Shown here: positions 23,948 to 32,289 of the stretch, one piece after another
Layout: each line of letters begins with the position of its first letter
Position numbering within the stretch: the stretch's first letter is position 1
From: Natronospirillum sp.
Lineage (GTDB): Bacteria > Pseudomonadota > Gammaproteobacteria > Pseudomonadales > Natronospirillaceae
Reading direction: 5' to 3'
DNA length: 64,000 nt
Assembly: GCF_022565775.1 (NCBI RefSeq)
Contig: NZ_JAIUMC010000002.1
Coordinates: forward strand, 62,001 to 126,000
Made by a program: the position numbers and the translations under genes
The notes under the pieces: model-generated
Seen by the model: only the letters and a program-made list of their open reading frames with translations
The model's database searches: none
What the model was told of the DNA's origin: nothing

Positions 23948-25831
23948 ATGCTGAACCGCTTTCCGCTCTGGAAGTACCTGATGGTGGCCATCGTGGTGCT
24001 GCTGGGGCTTGTCTACAGTCTGCCCAACCTGTACACCGCAGACTATGCGCTGCAGATTTCCCCCAGTACGGCCACGGGCACACTGACCTCGGATGTCGAG
24101 CAGCAGGCACTGGACCTTCTTGAAGAAGGCGGGATACCGGTGCGGTTGGCGGAGCGGGATAACGGAACCCTGCTGATACGCCTGGAGAACCCGGAAGACC
24201 AGTTGGTTGCGCGCACGCTGGTCCAACAGAATGTCGGTGATGACTTTGTCGTCGCACTGAACCGCGCCGAAACCACCCCTGACTGGCTGCAGGCAATCGG
24301 GGCTCGACCCATGGCACTGGGGCTTGATCTCAGTGGTGGTGTCCACTTCCTGATGGAGGTGGATATGGAAGAGTATCTCAGTGACCGCATGTCGGACTAC
24401 TCCGCAACGCTGCGTCGTGAACTGCGTGATCGAAATGTCCGCTTTGCAACCATCGAGCAGACGGATGAGCGGGTGATCACGGCGAGTTTCCGTACCACTG
24501 AAGACCGCGCCGCTGCGGAAAGCCACATTCGCAATCAGTTTCCCGAATTCTCGCGCACCAGCCGAAGTGAAGGCGAGTTGCAGCAGTTGCGGCTGTTTCT
24601 GTCCGATGATCGCCTGGAGCAACTGCAGAGCAACGCCCTGCAGCAGAACCTGACCACGCTGAGCAACCGGGTCAATGAACTGGGTGTGGCTGAGCCTCTG
24701 GTGCAGCGCCAGGGCAGCAACCGTATCGTGGTAGAACTGCCGGGTATTCAGGACACCGCTGCAGCCAAGCGCATCATTGGCCGCGCGGCAGAGCTGGAAT
24801 TCCGGCTTGAAGCCCGTTCGGATGCATCGCCTCTCGACAAGGAATCTTTCCCGTTCCGTGAGGGCAGCGGTCGCAGCGGCACTGCAGAACTCAACACTGA
24901 AGTGATCGCCACCGGCGAAAATGTGACGGGTGCGAACTTCGAATATGATGAGAACAATCGCCCGCAGGTATCGGTCAATCTGAATAGTGCGGGCGGGTCC
25001 CGCATGATGCAGGCGACCCGGCAGAATGTCGGGCGCAATATGGGTGTGCTGTTCATCGAGTACAACACCCTGACCACCTATTCCACGGTGGATGGTGAGC
25101 TGGTCGCCGAATACGAGAATGTGGTCGACAAGGGCATTATCAGTCTGGCCACAATTCAAAGCGCTTTTGGGCCTTCCTTCAGGATTACCGGTTTGAATTC
25201 GGCGGCGGAAGCCTCCGAGTTGGCGCTGCTGTTGCGGGCCGGTGCTCTGGCTGCACCCATGTATTTCGTGGAGGAGCGTACCATCGGGCCAAGCCTGGGG
25301 GCTGACAATATCCGCATGGGTGTGACCTCGGTCATTGTCGGTTTCATGCTGGTGATCGCTTTCATGATCTTCTGGTACCGCACCTTTGGTCTGTTTGCCA
25401 ACATCGCACTGGGTGTCAATCTGCTGCTGATTGTCGCCATCATGTCGACCATAGGGGCAACGCTGACCCTGCCCGGTATTGCCGGTATCGTGCTGACGGT
25501 GGGTATGGCCGTGGATGCCAATGTGCTGATCTTCTCGCGAATACGAGAAGAACTGGTCAACGGTCTGTCGCCACAGCAGGCGATCAAGGCCGGGTTTGAC
25601 CGCGCCTTTGTCACCATTCTGGATGCGAATATCACCACCTTGATTGTCGCCGTGATTCTGTTTGCCGTGGGCACGGGTGCGGTGCGCGGCTTTGCCGTGA
25701 CGCTCACTGTAGGCATTCTGACATCCTTGTTTACGGCCATTCTCGGTACTCGGAGTCTGGTCAATCTGTTTTACGGTGGGCGTGACCTCAAGCGCGTACC
25801 GATCTGGGAGGTTTGGGCATGGCGCAAATGA
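23948..25831 (+). CDS. secD: Protein translocase subunit SecD
   Basis: A 627-residue inner-membrane protein using the proton gradient to pull exported proteins through SecYEG. It has a first membrane helix (about 10-28), a large periplasmic domain with the GLDLSGGVHF motif (about residue 123), and five C-terminal helices containing GMAVDANVLIFSRIREEL. The length is typical. secF follows with a 13-base overlap. No damage is seen. Confidence 0.96.
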   Translation: MLNRFPLWKYLMVAIVVLLGLVYSLPNLYTADYALQISPSTATGTLTSDVEQQALDLLEEGGIPVRLAERDNGTLLIRLENPEDQLVARTLVQQNVGDDFVVALNRAETTPDWLQAIGARPMALGLDLSGGVHFLMEVDMEEYLSDRMSDYSATLRRELRDRNVRFATIEQTDERVITASFRTTEDRAAAESHIRNQFPEFSRTSRSEGELQQLRLFLSDDRLEQLQSNALQQNLTTLSNRVNELGVAEPLVQRQGSNRIVVELPGIQDTAAAKRIIGRAAELEFRLEARSDASPLDKESFPFREGSGRSGTAELNTEVIATGENVTGANFEYDENNRPQVSVNLNSAGGSRMMQATRQNVGRNMGVLFIEYNTLTTYSTVDGELVAEYENVVDKGIISLATIQSAFGPSFRITGLNSAAEASELALLLRAGALAAPMYFVEERTIGPSLGADNIRMGVTSVIVGFMLVIAFMIFWYRTFGLFANIALGVNLLLIVAIMSTIGATLTLPGIAGIVLTVGMAVDANVLIFSRIREELVNGLSPQQAIKAGFDRAFVTILDANITTLIVAVILFAVGTGAVRGFAVTLTVGILTSLFTAILGTRSLVNLFYGGRDLKRVPIWEVWAWRK

Positions 25832-26760
25832 AAGTTATTCCATTCATGTCCAAGCGGCTGCTGGCCGCTGCCTTTTCAGGCCTGGTCATTCTCGCTTCTC
25901 TTGGGTCGCTGGCCTTTCAGGGGTTGAATCTGGGTCTGGACTTTACCGGCGGCACCCTGGTGGAAATCGGCTATGACGAAGCGGCAGACCTCTCCGTGGT
26001 GCGGGGTCAGCTGCGTGATCTTGGCTTCCCGGAAGCCCGGGTGCAGTTTTTCGGTTCCGAGCGTGATGTGGTGATTCGCCTGCAGCAGGACGACAACCCC
26101 GAGCTGGGTGACGAGCTGGTGCAGCAGTTGCGCGGTGAAACCGATGCCCAGCTCACCTTGCGGCGCAGCGAGTTTGTCGGGCCCCAGGTAGGCGAAGAGC
26201 TGCGTGACCGAGGCGGGCTGGGGCTCATCATTGCCCTGTTTGCCATCATGGTTTACGTGGCCATGCGCTTCCAGTTCAAGTTCGGCCTCGGGGCCGTGGG
26301 TGCCTTGATCCACGATATCGTAGTAGTGGTGGGCATATTCTCCATCTTCCAGCTCGATTTCGACCTCACGGTACTGGCGGCGCTGCTGGCTACCATAGGT
26401 TATTCGCTGAACGACTCGATCGTGGTGTCCGACCGGATCAGGGAGAATTTCCGCAATATCCGGCGTGATGATGTCAATTACCTGATTGATCTGTCGCTGA
26501 CCCAGATGCTGGGTCGTACGCTGGTCACATCCGGTACCACCATGCTGGTGCTGCTCTCGCTGCTGATTTTCGGCGGCGAGATGATCCGCATGTTCGCGCT
26601 GGCATTGCTGATTGGTGTGATTGTGGGCACCTACTCGTCGATTTACGTCACGTCCAACATCCTGGTGCAGTTGCATCTGTCCAAGCAGGATCTGGCAAGG
26701 CCGGAGAAGAAGGAAGATGACGAGCCGGAGGACATTCCGGACTGGCTGGAGCGCGAGTGA
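25819..26760 (+). CDS. secF: Protein translocase subunit SecF
   Basis: A 313-residue partner of SecD with six membrane helices. It shows GLDFTGGTLVEIGY in the periplasmic loop and the conserved TIGYSLNDSIVVSDRIREN block. The ATG at 25819 is chosen because GGGAGG lies 7 bases upstream; other in-frame starts exist at 25813 (TTG) and 25828 (ATG overlapping the secD stop). The acidic C-terminal tail is cytoplasmic. A strong hairpin follows. Confidence 0.95.
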   Translation: MAQMKVIPFMSKRLLAAAFSGLVILASLGSLAFQGLNLGLDFTGGTLVEIGYDEAADLSVVRGQLRDLGFPEARVQFFGSERDVVIRLQQDDNPELGDELVQQLRGETDAQLTLRRSEFVGPQVGEELRDRGGLGLIIALFAIMVYVAMRFQFKFGLGAVGALIHDIVVVVGIFSIFQLDFDLTVLAALLATIGYSLNDSIVVSDRIRENFRNIRRDDVNYLIDLSLTQMLGRTLVTSGTTMLVLLSLLIFGGEMIRMFALALLIGVIVGTYSSIYVTSNILVQLHLSKQDLARPEKKEDDEPEDIPDWLERE

Positions 26761-26772
26761 CGCGATGAACCT

Positions 26773-26803
26773 CACGGGTTGGCGACTGGTCGCGCAACCC
26801 GTG
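26773..26803. terminator. Stem-loop between secF and the convergent patatin gene
   Basis: A 9-bp outer stem (26773-26781 with 26795-26803) stacks, with one bulged G, on a 5-bp inner stem (26782-26786 with 26789-26793). The following sequence is only moderately T-rich, so termination may be factor-assisted. Confidence 0.5.
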
Positions 26804-26812
26804 GGTTAGTCT

Positions 26813-27874
26813 TTAGAACTGAGCGGGATCGAAAGGCTTGACCATGGAGCCGGTGCCGCCACCATGCAACCAGTCGTGAAATTCATCAGCCAGCCTTTCA
26901 CCCGCCTGAATTGACCGTCTCCAGTAGGCGATGCGATCCGCATCGCTCATGCGCTGGAAATCCTGCCGATCCGGTATCTTGCCCTGCGGCAGTTTTTCGA
27001 TAAAGGCTGAAGTTGGCGTCAGCAACAACACATCCTGATAGTGTTCTGCTTTGACCCGGCGCCACTTGAGCCGCTTGTCAAACCAGCCTGGCTTGAGCTG
27101 GGGCGCAAAGTGGGGATACAGAATCAGGCCGTCCGGCGTGTCGAACGGCAGGTCAAAGTGGTAGTCGACCATGCCGCCATCTCGATAGAGCCCCGTTGAT
27201 GACCCCGGAATATCCCTGACGCCTGCCATGGCCACTGGAATGGCCGCACTGGCCAACAGGGCCGGGAACAGATTGTCATCATCGAGTTGACTGCCGGTGG
27301 TCCGGAAGTCGGGAAACCCCCTTACAGGCAGGGAGCCGGGGCGGCTTTGCACGATATGGCGGTCGAAATGCAGGCGCAGGGAGCGGCGCGTCACCGCATT
27401 GGTGCCGGCTACTAGCATGAACGCGGACAGTTGCTTCCAGTACGTCTCGTGGGTCGTAACCCCGGTACAGCGTGCAGTAATGATGTGCAGCAGGCGATTG
27501 GCCTGCGGCACATAGGCGTCGCCCAAAACCTGCTGCAGCATTTCAGCGCACTGGGCACTGACGGCTTCAGGCGTCATGCCGGGAGCGAACGACTGGTTTA
27601 GATAGTGCTGCTCCAGGCGCTGCAGGGCAGACTCCGGGTCCTCGGACGCATAGCAGGCCATGCGCCAGGCACCAATGGATGAGCCGGCCAGATGCACGGG
27701 CTGACTCATGGCGGGCAGCAGCTCGCGCGCAATCAAGCGGTCCAGGTGACTGAGCACAAACCATTTGGGACCACCGGAGGCGCCGAGTATCAGTCGCACG
27801 TCTTCGGGCCGGAAGTGATGCTCACGGATTCTCTGGTACGCTCGTTTGCCGGCCATGATCTGTAGAGCGTGCAT
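26813..27874 (-). CDS. Patatin-like phospholipase/acyl hydrolase
   Basis: A 353-residue protein with the patatin Ser-Asp dyad: the nucleophile elbow GSSIG (S66) and DGG (D232). The glycine-rich oxyanion loop GASGGPKW lies near residues 31-38. No signal peptide or membrane helix is visible, so it is probably cytosolic or peripheral. Such enzymes release fatty acids from lipids; the substrate here is unknown. It is 86 bases downstream of the SuhB-like gene on the same strand, so they may share a transcript. Confidence 0.85.
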   Translation of the reverse strand: MHALQIMAGKRAYQRIREHHFRPEDVRLILGASGGPKWFVLSHLDRLIARELLPAMSQPVHLAGSSIGAWRMACYASEDPESALQRLEQHYLNQSFAPGMTPEAVSAQCAEMLQQVLGDAYVPQANRLLHIITARCTGVTTHETYWKQLSAFMLVAGTNAVTRRSLRLHFDRHIVQSRPGSLPVRGFPDFRTTGSQLDDDNLFPALLASAAIPVAMAGVRDIPGSSTGLYRDGGMVDYHFDLPFDTPDGLILYPHFAPQLKPGWFDKRLKWRRVKAEHYQDVLLLTPTSAFIEKLPQGKIPDRQDFQRMSDADRIAYWRRSIQAGERLADEFHDWLHGGGTGSMVKPFDPAQF

Positions 27875-27960
27875 TCTGCGATGACTCCGTTATTCGTGAT
27901 ACTCGAAGGGGCAGGGTGCCGCTGACCGTTATTGCAGTTTCGGCCCGCCGCACATCCTCT

Positions 27961-28719
27961 TCAGGCCTGACGCAGCAGGGTTATGGTGGCCTTGAACAGC
28001 TTCGGATTGGCGCACACGACTGATTTTGACCGACTGTCTAGCGGGGCGCCGCTGATATCTCCGGTTACCGCGCCCGCTTCTGTCGCCAGCAGCTGAGTTG
28101 CTGCATATTCCAGCGGGGGCAGATCATGATGCAGCGCCAGGTCCAACTGACCGGCGGCAGTGCGCACCAGGTCCAGCAGCGCGCAACCACTGACACGTAA
28201 TTCAGCGCCCGCAGTGAGCAGCCGACTGCAGGGTTCGGCACTGACCAGATCGGTCGCCATGAAAACACCGGACAGCTTGCTCTGATTGGCGGTGCGCACT
28301 CGGCGTCCGTTGATCTGCATGCCACGCCCTCGCGAGGCGATGACTTCCAGATTCATGAACGGGAAAACCAGTGTTAGATGCTCCATGCGCTGTTTCTGCC
28401 ATTGGCTGACCAGCACGCCGCATTCTCCGAGCCCGCGGCGGAAATTGGTTTCACCCAACAGTATGTCGGTTTGCCAGGACACATCTTCCTGCGGCTTTTC
28501 CGGTTCGTACCGACCTTCGCGGGTGCACTCCAGTGCCTGGTCAGGGTGGGATTTGCGCAGCGTGTTGTGAACACGGCGTGAGGCGCCCGGATAAAGCTGG
28601 GCCATGATGTCCTCTTGCGGACTTTCCTCGATCAAGCGCGACCAGTGTTCGCGGGTATAAACCAGTTTTTCGGCGGCAGCGTGAGCCGCCCTCAAAGCAA
28701 TTGTCAGCGTTGGGTGCAT
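27961..28719 (-). CDS. suhB: SuhB-like inositol-monophosphatase fold protein with lost catalytic residues
   Basis: A 252-residue protein recognisable as SuhB by MHPTLTIALRAA at the start, the RGRGMQINGRRVR block, the length and its place beside trmJ-cysE-iscR. The catalytic signature is degraded: E. coli DPLDGTTNF reads DILLGETNF here, WDFAAGELL reads LEYAATQLL, and the TNVD and TEESG metal-binding segments are not recognisable. It is very likely inactive as a phosphatase. E. coli SuhB also works with Nus factors in rRNA antitermination, a role that does not need catalysis. Start chosen by homology; an ATG at 28740 is possible. Confidence 0.8.
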   Translation of the reverse strand: MHPTLTIALRAAHAAAEKLVYTREHWSRLIEESPQEDIMAQLYPGASRRVHNTLRKSHPDQALECTREGRYEPEKPQEDVSWQTDILLGETNFRRGLGECGVLVSQWQKQRMEHLTLVFPFMNLEVIASRGRGMQINGRRVRTANQSKLSGVFMATDLVSAEPCSRLLTAGAELRVSGCALLDLVRTAAGQLDLALHHDLPPLEYAATQLLATEAGAVTGDISGAPLDSRSKSVVCANPKLFKATITLLRQA

Positions 28720-28851
28720 AGCAGCGAAGGGCCTGAGCATGTTAAAAAGCTGTTTCAGGCGCGGGATTCTAGCAGAATCTGGCGCCCGTGCATCCCCGAG
28801 ACTGTGTTAATCTTGGCATTTTCCACACTGTTCTATTGTCTGGAGGCGACA

Positions 28852-29670
28852 TTGTCGGACCCTGCCCTTCCCGAAGACACGCTGGTGACGGCTTCTGTAT
28901 TGCAGCGCATCAAAATCGTGATGGTCGAGACCTCGCTGGCGGCCAATCTCGGTGCTGCAGCCCGGGCCATGAAAACCATGGGCTTGGCGCAATTGGTGGC
29001 GGTCAGTCCGCGTGAACCTCTTGACAACGAAAGCGCCATTGCACGCGCCTCGGGGGCGCAGGAGCTGCTGCTGAATGCCGTTTGTTGCGACTCGCTGGAT
29101 GAGGCGCTGCAGGGGTGCTCACTGGTCATAGGGACCAGTGCACGCAGCCGCAATTTGCCCTGGCCCATGCTTTCGCCGGTTGAGCTTCCACCAATCGTAC
29201 AGGGTGTGCCGGAGCCCGGCGAGATCGCGATACTATTCGGGCGGGAACGCAGTGGCCTCACCAACGAAGAGCTGGCCCGCTGTCATTATCATCTGCACAT
29301 TCCGTCGAATCCGGACTACAGCTCACTCAACATCGCGGCGGCCGTTCAGGTCGTGGCGTACGAACTGCGCCGGCAGTTGGTTGGCGGCGATTTGGACAAT
29401 GAACCGCACCCGTCTGTTCCGCTGGCCACCGCCGAAGATCTGGAAGGCTATTTCGACCATCTGCAGAGGGTGCTGGTTGATATCGGTTTTGCCGACCCCA
29501 ATAATTTGCGTCAGCTGATGCTGAAACTGCGCCGTTTTTATATGCGGGCACAGCCTGAGCCCGTGGAACTCAATATTCTGCGTGGCATCATAAGTCAGAC
29601 CGAAAAATCACTCATTCGAGCTCGCTCCGGACAGGACCGGGCGCCAGATCGCAGCCAGGACAGCCACTGA
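28852..29670 (+). CDS. trmJ: tRNA (cytidine/uridine-2'-O-)-methyltransferase TrmJ
   Basis: A 272-residue SPOUT methyltransferase that methylates the 2'-O of position 32 in tRNAs. Motifs seen are the N-terminal [22 protein letters not shown], the SAM-binding [12 protein letters not shown] and the C-terminal knot [17 protein letters not shown]. The frame is open upstream to 28615, but only the TTG at 28852 has a good GGAGG site and family alignment. It is divergent from suhB and overlaps the cysE ATG by one base. Confidence 0.93.
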   Translation: MSDPALPEDTLVTASVLQRIKIVMVETSLAANLGAAARAMKTMGLAQLVAVSPREPLDNESAIARASGAQELLLNAVCCDSLDEALQGCSLVIGTSARSRNLPWPMLSPVELPPIVQGVPEPGEIAILFGRERSGLTNEELARCHYHLHIPSNPDYSSLNIAAAVQVVAYELRRQLVGGDLDNEPHPSVPLATAEDLEGYFDHLQRVLVDIGFADPNNLRQLMLKLRRFYMRAQPEPVELNILRGIISQTEKSLIRARSGQDRAPDRSQDSH

Positions 29671-30530
29671 TGTTCAAGACCATCCGCGAAGATATCAGCA
29701 GTGTATTTCACCGAGACCCTGCAGCGCGCAACAGCTTCGAGGTGCTCACCAATTATCCGGGTCTGCATGCGCTCATGTTCCATCGCCTGACTCACCGGCT
29801 GTGGAATCTGAAGCTAAAGTGGCTGGCTCGTTTCATTTCCACCATTGCACGCTGGCTGACCGGTATCGAGATCCATCCTGGCGCCCGCATCGGGCGGCGC
29901 TTCTTTATTGACCACGGTATGGGTGTGGTGATTGGTGAAACTGCGGAAGTTGGCGATGACGTGACCATCTACCATGGCGTGACACTGGGCGGTACCTCCT
30001 GGAAAGACGGCAAGCGCCATCCGACTCTGGGCAATGGCGTGGTGGTGGGTGCCGGTGCCAAGGTGCTCGGGCCCTTTACCGTGGGAGAGGGTGCCCGAAT
30101 CGGTTCCAATGCGGTGGTTACCAAGGAGGTCCCGGCGGGTGCCACTGTGGTCGGGGTTCCGGGGCGGGTCATTCGGCAACGCGTTGCCGGCAATGCAGAA
30201 GAAGAGTCGCGGCGGGCGGAGCTGGCGGAGAAGCTTGGCTTCGATGCCTATGGCGTTTCAGATATGCCAGACCCTATAGCCCACTCCATCAAAAGCCTGC
30301 TCGACCACATGCATGCGGTTGATGAGCGGGTAGACAGCATGTGCCGCACCCTGAACAGACTGGACTCAGGGTTCAAAAGTGGCCAATTGCCGCCGCTGGA
30401 CGATGATGATTTTTCCGTGGTCTCGGATGCCGATCGAGCCTGTGGTGGCATCAATTCCGAGCTGGATACCCGTCATCAGGAACCGGCGGAGAAACCGGAA
30501 AATCCTGAACCTCCGCATAAGGACCCTTGA
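29670..30530 (+). CDS. cysE: Serine O-acetyltransferase CysE
   Basis: A 286-residue enzyme making O-acetylserine, the precursor of cysteine. An alpha-helical N-terminus is followed by left-handed beta-helix hexapeptide repeats, with [30 protein letters not shown] and [19 protein letters not shown] diagnostic. It is the shorter, EpsC/NifP-type form. The last 100 residues are an extra, acidic and proline-rich tail. It lies directly upstream of regulatory and Fe-S genes that need cysteine sulfur. Confidence 0.95.
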   Translation: MFKTIREDISSVFHRDPAARNSFEVLTNYPGLHALMFHRLTHRLWNLKLKWLARFISTIARWLTGIEIHPGARIGRRFFIDHGMGVVIGETAEVGDDVTIYHGVTLGGTSWKDGKRHPTLGNGVVVGAGAKVLGPFTVGEGARIGSNAVVTKEVPAGATVVGVPGRVIRQRVAGNAEEESRRAELAEKLGFDAYGVSDMPDPIAHSIKSLLDHMHAVDERVDSMCRTLNRLDSGFKSGQLPPLDDDDFSVVSDADRACGGINSELDTRHQEPAEKPENPEPPHKDP

Positions 30531-30612
30531 TAACCTGACATTTTTGCTACCCCATTTTGGTCACCTTGTGCACTAATGCCCTCGATCCTGGGTTGCTAGA
30601 CTGTTCACCAGT

Positions 30613-30641
30613 GACCTGATCCTCAGGCAAGAGGTCAGGTC
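30613..30641 (+). other. Hairpin in the leader of the LuxR-type gene
   Basis: Arms of 7 bp and 4 bp (30613-30619 plus 30621-30624 with 30631-30641), one bulged T and a 6-base loop. No T run follows. It lies 56 bases before the start codon and could be a leader structure or a weak cysE terminator. Confidence 0.45.
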
Positions 30642-30697
30642 ATGCGTCGATCACACTCTATCAATGCAAATCAGGATCATGGAAAAGGAGGGTAGCC

Positions 30698-31114
30698 GTG
30701 ACAACTTCAAACCACGCCGTCAAAGCCAGGGAAGCCTGTCTGACTCATCCCATCAGTGCCAACCTGACAGCCCGTCAGCGCTTCGTTCTGCGGGGGCTTA
30801 TTGCCGGGCACAGCAATCTTGAAATGGCTGAGCAGCTTTGCCTGACGGAGTACACCATCAAATACCACTGCCGGGCTCTTTACCAGCACTTCGGTGTGGC
30901 CAATCGAGTCGAGTTGGTCAGCGAACTGTTGCGCCGTTTCGGCAGCGATCTGCTGGCCTTCGCTCAGACCGAGGAACAGGGGCAGTCCCGTTCGACCAGG
31001 GCCTCCTGCAACAGGGTGCGGTCGGTCGCTGATCGACGTCCTCGGGGTTATGCGCGGCCATCCCAGCCTCGAGGCTTCACTGCGCACAGCCAATACCTCG
31101 GACAGCGCCTCTGA
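30698..31114 (+). CDS. Stand-alone LuxR-type helix-turn-helix regulator
   Basis: A 138-residue protein with a single LuxR-type DNA-binding domain (about 20-82): LTARQRFVLRGLIAGHSNLEMAEQL, then TIKYHCRALYQHFGVANRVEL. No receiver or autoinducer domain is present, as in GerE-like regulators. A GTG start is supported by a strong AAAGGAGG site. The last 50 residues are Arg/Ser/Pro-rich and unlike a folded domain; they may be a species-specific tail or the product of a shifted end. Target genes are unknown. Confidence 0.75.
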   Translation: MTTSNHAVKAREACLTHPISANLTARQRFVLRGLIAGHSNLEMAEQLCLTEYTIKYHCRALYQHFGVANRVELVSELLRRFGSDLLAFAQTEEQGQSRSTRASCNRVRSVADRRPRGYARPSQPRGFTAHSQYLGQRL

Positions 31115-31136
31115 CCGGTTGTTTACTGTCTCGAGG

Positions 31137-31177
31137 CGGGCAGCTTCGAGCTATCTATCTTGAGCTGCCCGTCCTTT
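31137..31177 (+). terminator. Possible terminator after the LuxR-type gene
   Basis: A perfect 9-bp inverted repeat (31137-31145 with 31163-31171), 17-base loop, followed by TCCTTT. The loop is long and the T tract short. It abuts a candidate -10 TATACT (31180-31185) for trhO. Confidence 0.4.
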
Positions 31178-31272
31178 GCTATACTGCGCGCCAGAATGGG
31201 TGACGCGGCTTCGGGCTGTGTCACTGGCACCGGAATTACGCTCCGATCAGCCTGGCGAGAATCAGTTTAATC

Positions 31273-32274
31273 ATGTCCCAATATGTTGTCTGTGCGCTAT
31301 ACCGTTTTGTCAGTCTTGATGATCACCGGTCCCTGCGCGAACCACTGAAGACCTTTCTTGAAACCCACCAGATTCGTGGCACCCTGCTGCTGGCCAGTGA
31401 AGGCATCAATGGCACCGTGGCCGGTTCCAGAGAAGCCATCGACAGTCTGAAGGACTGGTTCTCCCGCGACTCACGTTTCAACGGTATCGACTACAAGGAA
31501 TCCCTGTCTGACACCCAGCCGTTTTATCGCACCAAGGTAAAGCTCAAAAAAGAGATTGTGACACTGGGTGTAGAAGGCATCGACCCGCAACGGGTTGTCG
31601 GTACCTATGTCGAGCCTGCCGACTGGAATCGCCTGATCACTGACCCGGATGTGGTCGTCGTCGACACCCGCAATGAGTATGAAGTTGGCATTGGTACCTT
31701 CAAGGGCGCCCTGAATCCCCATACCGAGAGTTTTCGCGAGTTTCCCGAGTTTGTCGCACAGAACCTCGATCCGAGAAAGCACCGCAAGGTCGCCATGTTC
31801 TGCACCGGTGGCATTCGCTGTGAAAAAAGCACCGCCTATCTCAAGGAGCAGGGGTTTGATGAAGTCTATCACCTTCATGGCGGCATATTGCGCTACCTCG
31901 AAGAAGTGTCGGAGTCCGAATCACTCTGGGAAGGCGAGTGCTTTGTATTCGACAACCGTGTGACCGTCAATCACGCGCTTCTGCCGGGTGATTATCAGTT
32001 GTGCGGTGCCTGTCGGGCACCACTGTCGGCGGAGGACCGCAAAAGTTCCCACTTCGTGCGCGGCATCAGCTGTCCGCACTGCATCGACGTCAAGACGCCG
32101 GAGCAGCGGCGTCGCTATGCTGAACGGGAAAAGCAGTTGCAACTGGCCAGCAAGCGGGGCCAGGCTCATATCGGCGCGGATGCCGTGCTCCAGATCGAGC
32201 AGCAGCGCGCTGAAAAGCAGGCCCGACGTCGCCGTCAGGCAGAGCGTGATCAGCAGGCAGTGCGCGGTCGGTAG
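31273..32274 (+). CDS. trhO: tRNA uridine(34) hydroxylase TrhO (YceA), rhodanese family
   Basis: A 333-residue protein with an N-terminal acylphosphatase-like part ([13 protein letters not shown]), a rhodanese domain with the active-site Cys in [12 protein letters not shown], and a C-terminal segment with paired Cys ([13 protein letters not shown]). The family hydroxylates U34 of certain tRNAs in an oxygen-dependent route to 5-hydroxyuridine. The C-terminal 40 residues are Arg/Gln-rich. It is a single gene, convergent with the exported nuclease 15 bases away. Confidence 0.93.
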   Translation: MSQYVVCALYRFVSLDDHRSLREPLKTFLETHQIRGTLLLASEGINGTVAGSREAIDSLKDWFSRDSRFNGIDYKESLSDTQPFYRTKVKLKKEIVTLGVEGIDPQRVVGTYVEPADWNRLITDPDVVVVDTRNEYEVGIGTFKGALNPHTESFREFPEFVAQNLDPRKHRKVAMFCTGGIRCEKSTAYLKEQGFDEVYHLHGGILRYLEEVSESESLWEGECFVFDNRVTVNHALLPGDYQLCGACRAPLSAEDRKSSHFVRGISCPHCIDVKTPEQRRRYAEREKQLQLASKRGQAHIGADAVLQIEQQRAEKQARRRRQAERDQQAVRGR

Positions 32275-32289
32275 CACCGACTTCAGTCC

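Noticed and set aside
23933-25159. Long open frame (408 codons) on the minus strand inside secD
   Set aside because: It is antisense to a complete secD and its translation has no recognisable domain or plausible start; it follows from the codon bias of the real gene.
27961-28719. SuhB-like gene as a frameshifted pseudogene
   Set aside because: The frame is continuous over the family length with conserved ends and hydrophobic core; only catalytic residues differ, arguing for a retained non-catalytic protein.
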